64,000 nt of DNA from assembly GCA_036785325.1 (NCBI GenBank), contig JAXIVH010000031.1:589001-653000 (forward strand). The letters run 5' to 3'. Each line of letters starts with the position of its first letter. Within the stretch, counting starts at the first letter, position 1. The translations under genes and the position numbers were made by a program. The stretch is from Urophycis tenuis. Taxonomy: Eukaryota > Chordata > Actinopteri > Gadiformes > Phycidae. This document shows, piece after piece, positions 56,396 to 64,000 of this stretch. The notes beneath the pieces are model-generated. The model searched no databases and was not told the DNA's origin. It saw nothing but the letters and a program-made list of their open reading frames with translations.

Positions 56396-57303
56396 CAAGT
56401 AACCTATGAATATTCAATTGATTTTAACAAAGCGTTTCGCAGAAAAAACATTACGTATTGGATTGTTTGCATCATCTCACATTGCATTGTCTCATTTCAG
56501 CATCGCAAAGCAACTAGCAATAATTAACTACATGATGAACAATTCAACCTGGCAACCTATAAGTAAATGACTGCTGAATCTAAAGAATTGTATCTAGATA
56601 ACAGTTGGGACCTTTCACTGTTGTGGTCTGTGGTGTGCTTCCAGTGTCCGCCTGATGTACCATGTTCTATCTGCTACTACTTAGGAGTTCTGTTTGATAA
56701 CGTTGTGAAGAAGTATGGTAACATGGGAGATGTTGTCTTCACTAGCATTGGCAGTAAATATATCTGGCGTCATTAGTGTTAACATATTAAAGTTTTATTC
56801 AAGTTAGATTTAGTTGTGCTAATTCACTTTACATAATTGAATTCTAATAAAATAGCCCAAACTAATATACAGTTAACTGACCATTAGATGAGTATACTGC
56901 TCAAACAGCTGTATATAATGTTATGTGTGAATTCAATTGTTGGGTAGCCCAGCTGTGATCCATGGACAAAACAATTATACCAAAAATAACATAATAACAA
57001 TAATAGTATTTTGCAACTTTTGTAACGTTACCATCCACATTGCAGTGTTTCCCACAGCATGTTATTCTACTTTGTTGGTAGCTGAATTAAGGGAGTAAAG
57101 GGGATGATGACATTGACATGCAATCTCATCAAATGTAACTGATAATTACCTTGAAAAAAATCTGATTACCGGTACTCTGGGTTTGAAGAAAATTGGGATA
57201 ATGTTGTTGTATGTAATGTCTATTTTGTGGGGAAATGTTACATATTATACCTTTAAGAAGGCATCTGTAAATCAGTTGTGTGTCAACATTGGAATAATAT
57301 TCC
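56396..57303. other. Unassigned intronic sequence
   Basis: A plus ORF of 69 codons (56567-56776) shows no known domain. At about 57042-57057 cagtgtttcccacagc equals the left terminus of the hAT family at 496, so a decayed fragment of that family may lie here. Confidence 0.35.
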
Positions 57304-57416
57304 AGCCTTAATGGCACACGTTCTACCTGATGAGCTACAGGGGCACCACCGATAATATAATATATTATCGGTGGTGCCCCTGTAGCTCATCAGGTAGAGC
57401 GTGTGCCATTAAGGCT
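57304..57416. repeat. 113-bp near-perfect palindrome with tRNA-like arms
   Basis: Arms of 56 bases around a centre at 57360 differ at one pair. The right arm contains cccctgtagctcatcaggta and gagcgtgtgcc, which looks like the 5' half of a tRNA with an A box. After the right arm the sequence continues like a tRNA-derived SINE (to gcatttgattccagc), but the left arm does not. Confidence 0.85.
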
Positions 57417-57619
57417 TAGCCCTTGACAGTGACCTGCATTTGATTCCAGCTTGTGTTCATTTGCTGCTCGCTAATTGCCCCCCCCCCCTCTCTCCATACT
57501 ACCATACTTTCTTGTCTAATCTGTACACCGTCTATCAAATAAAAACAAAAAAAAAGCATGAAACACCCCCAAAAATAAATCTTAAAAAATATATATATAT
57601 ATATTCCAAATGCTTTTAC

Positions 57620-57768
57620 CTGTACCAGCCAAATCCCATCCTTTGTGTCCTCCACTAGTTCGTAAAAGTGTATTTCCCCACTGAAGGAGGTGCTGCCTGG
57701 TTCTCCTTCCTCGGTCTGTTCTTCTTCTCTCTTAATGGCTGAGTACAGCTCCCCATGCATCAACTCTC
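57620..57768 (-). CDS. rnf103: rnf103 coding exon (149 bases), most 5' exon in the window
   Basis: Acceptor ttttcacag before 57768 and donor GTAAAA at 57619. After a split glycine codon it codes ELMHGELYSAIKREEEQTEE, then GEPGSTSFSGEIHFYELVED and TKDGIWLVQ. This matches RNF103 (GELYSALK...FSGEMHFYELVEDTKDGIWLVQV) from memory. The start codon and the N-terminal membrane anchor (about 75 residues) belong to an exon that should lie above 57768 on this strand. It was not found up to 64000, so the first intron is probably longer than 6.2 kb. Confidence 0.93.
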
Positions 57769-58027
57769 CTGTGAAAAGAAAGCCATTGAATCTCCTCTAA
57801 GTAGCAAAAGACTTTTGAAAATTATATAGAAATGGCAATGTTATGTCAGTGGAAGCAAACAAATGGTACCATCCTAATAGTGTATTCACCTATATTCAAT
57901 TATCATCAATGTGCTGTTCTTTTTAGCCATGACATAGACATTAATAAAATGTCACCTAATATGTCAAGCTGTACAATCAATTAAAGCAAAAATAAAGTAG
58001 AAAAAAGAACAACATTGAAAAAGTACC

Positions 58028-61000
58028 CAGGTTCAAGTAACTTTATTGTCAAGTGTGCTACATGGCAGGCATATAGCACAGATGAAATTGCAGTCCTCTC
58101 AGACCTGCGGTGCAAAATGAACAAAATGAAAAATCAGACAAACAAACAGACAAACAGACATTGTACAGACAACACAGAAAAATACAGGTACGGCAGAAAA
58201 ATACAAGTATGAACACAAAAATACAAGTACGAAATACAAAATACAAAAGTGAAAGTGAGGTAGTGCGTTGTAGTCGTGCAATTATACTCAAAAGATACTC
58301 TAAAGTGGCAAAGTGGAGTGTGCAGTCCCTGAGTCACAGTACAGAGTTTGTAAGTGGTGGTGGGAAGGAGATGATCTGAGGTCAGATGATGCTGGTGGGT
58401 GTGGGGTTAGAGCAGTGTTTCCCACACATTGACGAGACTGTGGCGCACCGCCATAGTCTAATTTCGGCCGCCATAGTCTAATTTCAATATCCTCCCGGAC
58501 GAGAGCTAGTGAGCAGAGCTGAGCGGTGCGAACATTCCGCTCCTCTCTCAGAGGGCTGTTCCCTCGGCCGCTCCTCGCTCTAAATCGCGTCCGGCCGCTC
58601 CGATCATTTTTGCTCCCTGCTCCACTTTAAAGTCATGCCGCTCCACTGAAATCGCTCCACGCATTTATTTTAAAAGATAGACAAGTGCAACAAGAAGACA
58701 CATTTGGGCATGCCTCAGACTCGTGGTGTGAGCGGTATCGGAGCGACACCGGAGCGGAACAGAGCGGCCGCTCCGGCGTCTAAATAACAAACGCTCCACG
58801 CTGCAGCAACATTCCATCCGCTCCTCGCTCGCTCGCGCTCCGCTCCGCTCACTAACTCTGGCCCGGACTCATTTCAACTAGGCAGATAGACTTCACTAGC
58901 AGCTCAATAATAAGCCTACACAGGTGGACTGCAGCGTTTAATAAAAGGGGAAATCCTCGCGACTGGTTTGGCTCCTCAACGTTCCGTTTCCCCCCGTCGC
59001 CATGGTAAAGCGTCGTCGTGACCCCCCCCCCCCCCCAGCTGCGCGCTTGACAGTTCACTAGTAGTATAAAGGCTCAGCACTGTGTTTTAGTCATTTTTGT
59101 ATAAATGCTTTCTGAAAACTCCTCAACCCCATATAGCATGACACATTGTGTCATCAACATTCATATCAGTACCAACAGTTTGTAAGTAATTTGTCAGTAA
59201 TTGATATGTCATAAATTGGTTCTCAAAATTCACCAGATTGATGCATTTCAATGAAATGTACTAATTTTTTCTCCCGGGGGGGCATGCCCCCGGACCCCCC
59301 TAGAGGATCGCGAGCCCCCCACCATAGTCTACAAAAATCCTGTGGGAAACACTGGGTTAGAGTCTGTGGCAGGGGGCAGAGGAGGGACGACGGCCAGGGG
59401 CAGAGCAGGGAGGGAGTTGAGCCTCCGGACATCCTGATGAAAGAAGCTGTCTTTGAGCCTGCTGGTTCTGGCCCGGAGACTCTGCAGTCTCCTCCCCGAC
59501 GGCAGAAGGCTGAAGATACTGTGGGATGGGTGGGTGGGGTCACCAGCAATCCTGATGGCTTTGCTGGTGAGGCGGGTGGTGTAAATGTCCAATAGGGGGG
59601 GAGAGAGACACAGATGATCCTCTCAGCTGCTCTCACTATGCGGCTATGCGCTGCAGTGTCTTGCGGCAGGACACGGTACAGGCACCGTACCACACAGTGA
59701 TGCAGCTGGTCAGGAGGCTCTCGATGGTGCCTCTGTAGAAGGTGTGCATGATGGTGGATGAGGCCCCAGCTCTTCTCAGTTTGCGGAGGAAGTACAGGCG
59801 TTGTTGGGCTTTTTTGGCCAGTGATGTGGTGTTGTGGTTCCAGGACAGGTCTTCGGAGATGTGCAGGAGGGGGCTAAGCATACATCCTTGGGGGCCCCCG
59901 TGTTCAATGTGATGGTGCTTGAGGTGCTGCTGCCGACACGAATTGCCTGTGGTCTCGCCATCAGGAAGTGCAGCAGCCAGATGCACAGGGAGGTGTTGAG
60001 TCCCAGCTGGTTCAGTTTGTGAATGAGCTGCTGGGGGATGATTGTATTGAATGCTGAGCTGAAGTCAATGAACAGCATTCTGACATATGAGTCTTTGGTA
60101 TCCAGGTGGGTGGGCAAAGGAGATGGCCTCATCGGTCGAAGGGTTGGACCGGTGTTGTTCCTGGTGTCTCTGCTGTTGCTGAAGCGGTCGGCGATCCTCC
60201 TGGATTACTGTCTTTTAGCCTGATGCCTTGTGCCAGGTTGGCCCTGGCTGCCTTCAGGCCCACCTCATCTCCAGCTCTGAAGGCGGTGTTCTGAGCCCTC
60301 AGGAGTCTGTAGACTTCCCCTGTCAGCCATGGCTTCTGGTTGGCCCGAATGCGGATGTTCTTGGTGACCGTGACGTCATCAATGCATTTCCGCATGTAGG
60401 AAGTGACGGTGTCTGTGTACTCCTGGAGGGCTGTGATGTTATTATAGGTGGCTGCCTATCTGAACATGCTCCAGTCGGTGATGAGGAAGCAGTCCTGGAG
60501 TGTCTCTGAAGACCCCTCAGGCCACACGCGTAACTGCTTTGTTGTTGGTCTGATGACTTAACCAGGGGTCTGTATGCAGGCATAGTGGTGGTGTGGTCTG
60601 AGGCTCCTAGGTGAGGCAGGTGGAGGGCTTTGTAGGCCCCTCTATGTGTGGTGTAAACATTGTCCAGGATGTTATTGCCAAATGTGGGAAAGTTGATGTG
60701 TCCATGGAGTTGTGGAAACACGCTCTTGGGGTTTGCATGATTGAAATCCACAGTCAGGATGAGGAAAGCATCAGGGTGGGCTGTCTGCTGCTCACTGATG
60801 TCCTGGTAGAGTTCATACAGTGCTTTGATCCTTTTGTTGTTGGAGCCGGGCGGGATGTATATTGCTACCAGCAATATGGCACTAAATTCCCTCGGCAGGT
60901 AGAATGGCCGGCATTTAATAACCATAAACTCCACCGATGTTGAGCAGTGTGTCCACCACAGCAGCTTCGCAGCAGCTTCGCGGCACCAGGCATCACTGAT

Positions 61001-61555
61001 GTAAACATAGAGTCCCCTGCCGCGAGTCTTCCCCCGCCCTGTCCGCCTGGTAGCATGTTAGCCTGGCCAGTTGAATGGCACAGTCCGGGACGCTGTCAGT
61101 AAGCCATGTTTCCACAAAAACAAAGGCACAACAGTCACTCATAGTTTATTGTCCAGTGATCGTACATTGGCCAGTACGATCATAGGGATAGCCGGCCGAT
61201 GAGGGCTAGCCACTAGCCTAGCCCGGATACCTCCACGCTTGCCCCTCTTCTGCTTCCTCATATTCCACTTGTGGCGCCTCCACTGGCGGCTGGTTGCAGG
61301 AGTGGGGGTCGGTGTTTGAGTAGGCCGCTGGAGCAGATCACAGTTGTGTCGTATGTCCGCGTCTGCTGGTTTTATGTCCATGATTGTGGTTCTGCCGATG
61401 GCGAGCAGAAACTCACGGGAGTATGTGCATCTTGGGACAGATGGACGCGACAATGACAGACATGTGCACATATGTACACCACACAAAAAACATAAAAACA
61501 CAGATTCGACGGGAGAGAGGAGCCGCTGCATGTGTACGCGCCGCCATGTTGGTGT
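58028..61555 (-). mobile_element. Rex1-like LINE, interrupted by an hAT element
   Basis: On the minus strand, 61531-61139 carries a leader and KRGKRGGIRARL, then VLANVRSLDNKL (endonuclease start). 60934-60323 has the endonuclease (VAIYIPPGSNNK, VDFNHANPKS, HLGASDHT). 60395-60129 and 60132-59776 hold the linker and reverse transcriptase (YVRMLFIDFSSAFNTIIPQQ). The catalytic YADD-type box is absent: TGAP-type sequence passes almost directly to AKKAQQRLYFLRKLRRAG, so there is an internal deletion near 59890. The C-terminus is at 59700-59360. After the hAT insertion (58413-59354) the 3' UTR continues and ends with acaataaagttacttgaacc at about 58028. Frameshifts are many. Confidence 0.65.
58413..59354 (-). 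mobile_element. Non-autonomous hAT element, copy 2
   Basis: Ends are CAGTGTTTCCCAC and GTGGGAAACACTG. ggttagag flanks both sides (58405-58412 and 59355-59362), a perfect 8-bp target duplication. The interior is copy 1 (496-1551) in reverse complement, somewhat shorter. A run of 15 or so C lies near 59022-59037. There is no transposase. Confidence 0.9.
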
Positions 61556-61900
61556 AATGTATACGCTATGAGGGTATAAGGTTAAGTAAGTAATGAACTT
61601 GAGAAACTAATGACAAAAAAAGCAATAACAAAAGAAAAAGAGCCGGTGAGAAAATATAAGTTAAACAGAAGATCGATTGGATCCAGCATCAGCAGAATTG
61701 AGGGGCTGTCAGAGAGATCGATAGATAGATGGAGGAAATGATGCCTCAAATGTCTGAGATGCCTCAAATAATGTAAATGATGAAGAGCAGTGACCCAAGG
61801 ACTGATCCTTGGGGACTCCTTTTAAAGGCTGTGGTGGATTTGTAGTTATTGATGGTGACAGACTGATGTGATGTGACAATTGTGCAAAGAAAGAAAGGCA
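61556..61900 (-). pseudogene. L2-type reverse transcriptase relic
   Basis: Minus-strand sequence at about 61865-61785 reads like SVTINNYKSTTAFK, then SPQGSVLGSLLFIIY, the motif before the catalytic box of L2 reverse transcriptase. The rest is not readable. Confidence 0.45.
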
Positions 61901-61929
61901 AATGCATTTTAAAACCCTTCATTCTAATG

Positions 61930-62345
61930 CCGCTGCACCTTACTCAGAACTCAAAGAAGTTTATTGGCAAGTAGGTTTGCACCTACAAGGAATTTGTCTT
62001 GGTGGTTTGTGTACAAGAGTAAACAGTGAACGAGCAACAAACAACAATAACAATAAAGAATACAAACAACAAGCAACACGATGGCAGGGCACATAGTCAA
62101 ACTGCACAAACGGCACAGTTGACGTCAACTGGGGAGCCACACAGGATGACGGGGATGGGTGGGGCTTGGTTCCCCCGAAAGTCCACCAATATCTCCACTG
62201 TCTTTTGAGCATTATGCTTCAGGTTGTTCAGGTCACCAGTTGGTCAATCTCCCAGCTGTTGGCGGACTTATCCCCACCAGAGATGAGTCCAATGATGAGT
62301 CCAGTCCGCGGTGTTGTCCACGGACGACACCAATTTGCAGTTCAG
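61930..62345 (-). mobile_element. Rex1-like LINE 3' fragment
   Basis: Minus strand codes LIIGLISGGDKSANS-like sequence (compare 36665-36710). It runs into a 3' UTR that ends ccaataaacttctttgagtt at about 61940. Confidence 0.5.
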
Positions 62346-62695
62346 CTGCAAATTGTATCCCTTTTCCTTCAGCTGCAAGCAGTCCTTCAGGTGTCACAGT
62401 CAGCAATTCAAGAAATTGTCAAATAAAAATATTTTGAAGGAGCGTAATTGCACATCTGAGGAAGGTTTGACATCAGACAGAAGCATTACAGAGTGCAAAG
62501 CCACTTAATTTGCTTTCAAGAGAAGGATCTCTAGGCACAGAGTACAAAAGGTAGTCATTTTATAGACAGAACTTTACTGTCATTGAACCTGTTGAATATG
62601 TTTTGAATCCACAAGAATAGACTCATACTGTTGTTTATGTCCCTATTCTAAAGATACTTTCTGAACTTACCCCCAAGCATTGGGGGTAACAAATC
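62346..62695. other. Unassigned sequence
   Basis: No gene or element recognised; probably intron 1 of rnf103. Confidence 0.35.
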
Positions 62696-62965
62696 CAGTT
62701 GAACAGCCTGGCCACTACAAATCTTTTCTGGATGGTGACTATTTTAAAGGAAATCAACTCCTCTCAGGTCAAGATGTTATCCATAACCGTGTACATCGTC
62801 GATTTTGAAATTAGTAATCCTTCAGGCACATCCAGAAAGAAACACAAAGTATGTGGTGTGTATTGGATTCTTGCCCATTTGCAAAGAAGATACAAGTCAT
62901 CACTGCCATCAATCTATCTAGCTTTACTGTGCAAGACTGAACATATCAAGAACTAAAGTTCTTCT
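62696..62965 (+). pseudogene. Relic of a CACTG-type transposase related to 46621-46850
   Basis: The product holds YIVDFEISNPSGTSRKKHKV, then CGVYWILAHL and LPSIYLALLCKTEHIKN. This lines up with YQDAFEVVNPLGSAKRKHKV, then LAVYVSLANL and MALVLLCREKDFKEFG of the transposase at 46655-46830. Only about 90 residues remain. The sequences differ much, so this is a relic of another family member. Confidence 0.6.
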
Positions 62966-63097
62966 TCATAATATTCACTCGGTGTCTCGCTATGGGATGC
63001 AGCCTCCTGCAGCCCTGATAGAAGAATTTATCTCAATCCGCCAATCTTGATTGGCCGGTGAAAGTGTTCATCCGCGCCGCACAGTAGTCCCGCCTAC

Positions 63098-63105
63098 TAT
63101 ATAAA
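63098..63105 (+). promoter_or_regulatory. TATA box of the DIRS-like element
   Basis: TATATAAA lies about 350 bases before the gag ATG. A possible splice donor (ACCG|GTGAGT) is near 63280. Confidence 0.5.
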
Positions 63106-63449
63106 GTGCGCGCAGGTAACACCCCCCTAATTCAAAACCTCTTCTCAGCTGAGAACTTATCTCACGTCGGAGCCTTCCATTAGTTGAACTGTCCACCAGA
63201 CGGATCTCTGTTAGCTTCCGTCACCGGGCGCTAGTGTTGTGCTCTGACTTCTGCCTCGTCCGTTCATTCCAGACCGGACCGGTGAGTATCATTCCAGCCC
63301 CTCCACGGCGGAATTCCTCTCGGCTCCCCTCCACGGACGCTCGAGTCGGTCGAGCGAAGCTAGCACACCAGCTACTCCTCTCGACCCCACGCTAGCACGC
63401 CAGCTAGCCACGACCCCTTTCCCCGTCAGCACTCCAGCTTGTTGGAGAG

Positions 63450-64000
63450 ATGGCGATCACTAGTAAAGACCCTCACACCAGAGGAGACTTTAAGCTCTGT
63501 CGCTGCCGGAATAAGATTTCAGGGAAGGACGCCCACCCGGTGTGCAGTACCTGCCTGGGGGTTGACCACGCCAGGTTAGCCCTCGAAATTCCCGGGTCCT
63601 GTGGACACCGCAAAGTGTTCACGGTCAAGAGCCTCAGACGCAGGCTAGCCCGCCAGGTTACCCTCGCGGACCATGACCCGTTTCTCCTCATCGCTGACCA
63701 AGGCGCAGCCGCGGAGGAAGACGAGTCATGGCCGGGGAAGTTCCGGAGACTAGCTACGACTGGGCCGCCCAGTGCGAGCAGCTTCAAACTCCCCCGTTCC
63801 CCGAGGAAGACATCCTGGACATCGGTCTCGCAGAGGGTGACGACGACACCTCGTTCCTCATATCAGAGGATGAGGAGGAAGACGACACCTTTGCGGCCGT
63901 ATCCCTGGCTGAAAAGCCAAAGCTGCCCGTATCTACCAACTGGGGGGACGGCGGGGTGAGCTCTCCAGCTCCCTCCCTCCATGTGGACCTGCTCAACATG
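63450..64000 (+). pseudogene. gag-like ORF of the DIRS-like element, frame changes, incomplete
   Basis: From the ATG at 63450 the first 90 residues contain a Cys/His-rich block (LCRCRNKISG, VCSTCLGVDHARLA, SCGHRKVF) and an arginine-rich SLRRRLARQV stretch. Around 63725 the sensible coding sequence moves to another frame, where acidic text follows (EEDILDIGLAEGDDDTSFLI, then SEDEEEDD), continuing open to the window end. The second frame also has its own ATG at 63728. Either a one-base frameshift or two overlapping ORFs explains this. The protein would package element RNA, by analogy with other DIRS gag proteins. Neighbouring bases are far more GC-rich than the rnf103 intron, a sign of recent arrival. 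Confidence 0.5.

Larger units (their letters stand above)
62985..64000 (+). mobile_element. DIRS-like retrotransposon, 5' part
   Basis: The leader at 63030-63110 has ccgccaatc and gattggccgg in inverted sense, a TATATAAA box at 63098-63105 and a GC-rich composition unlike the neighbouring intron. A gag-like ORF starts at 63450 and runs off the window. The layout and the cysteine/histidine-rich N-terminus fit DIRS-type elements of fish. The reverse transcriptase and tyrosine recombinase that would prove it lie beyond 64000. Confidence 0.55.

Noticed and set aside
56567..56776. 69-codon ORF as a small host gene
   Set aside because: No recognised family, no splice structure, and no poly(A) signal placed convincingly after it.
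57768..64000. rnf103 first exon within the window
   Set aside because: No minus-strand sequence for the expected N-terminal membrane anchor with an ATG and donor was found; it probably lies beyond 64000.

Overview
The window is nuclear DNA from a bony fish, almost certainly a teleost. It carries spliced vertebrate genes with clean GT-AG introns. The rest is mostly a teleost-type repeat mix: L2 and Rex1-like LINEs, hAT and Tc1 transposons, a CACTG-ended EnSpm-like element, a DIRS-like element, tRNA-derived SINEs, and old LTR/retroviral relics. The species cannot be named from the sequence alone.

Three host genes are visible. (1) One exon of abhd18 lies on the minus strand at 8421-8529 and includes the start codon; its other exons are not seen here. 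(2) igbp1 (alpha4, the PP2A-type phosphatase partner) is complete on the plus strand at 11736-13860, in three exons. (3) rnf103 (KF-1, an ER RING-H2 ubiquitin ligase) is on the minus strand, with six coding exons between 57768 and 14381; the exon for the N-terminus should lie beyond position 64000. igbp1 and rnf103 are tail to tail, and their poly(A) signals are only about 22 bases apart. Nearly everything from 17.7 to 57.6 kb is two giant rnf103 introns filled with mobile elements.

Layout. 1-7.2 kb: nested hAT elements, a solo LTR, L2, SINE and Tc1 debris. 8.4-14.3 kb: abhd18 exon and igbp1. 14.3-17.7 kb: five-exon 3' cluster of rnf103, of which four exons lie here, with a foldback element in the last intron. 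19-23.3 kb: degraded full-length LINE (minus). 24-32 kb: endogenous retrovirus pol relic, broken up by an L2 fragment, a SINE and an hAT tail. 33 kb: a 116-bp rnf103 exon. 34-44 kb: LINE fragments, including one L2 with an uninterrupted 1031-codon ORF. 44.85-52.11 kb: a CACTG-ended element. 52-57 kb: Tc1 and nested hAT relics. 57.6 kb: an rnf103 exon. 58-61.5 kb: a Rex1-like LINE with an hAT insertion flanked by a perfect 8-bp target duplication. 63-64 kb: the 5' part of a DIRS-like element.

The most notable item is the 7.3-kb CACTG element. It pairs a C2H2-finger transposase gene (now broken by several frameshifts and one stop) with a second, four-exon gene. That second gene is completely open and encodes a 525-residue SAM-domain protein resembling vertebrate SAMD3. 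A relic of a related transposase lies at 62.7 kb.
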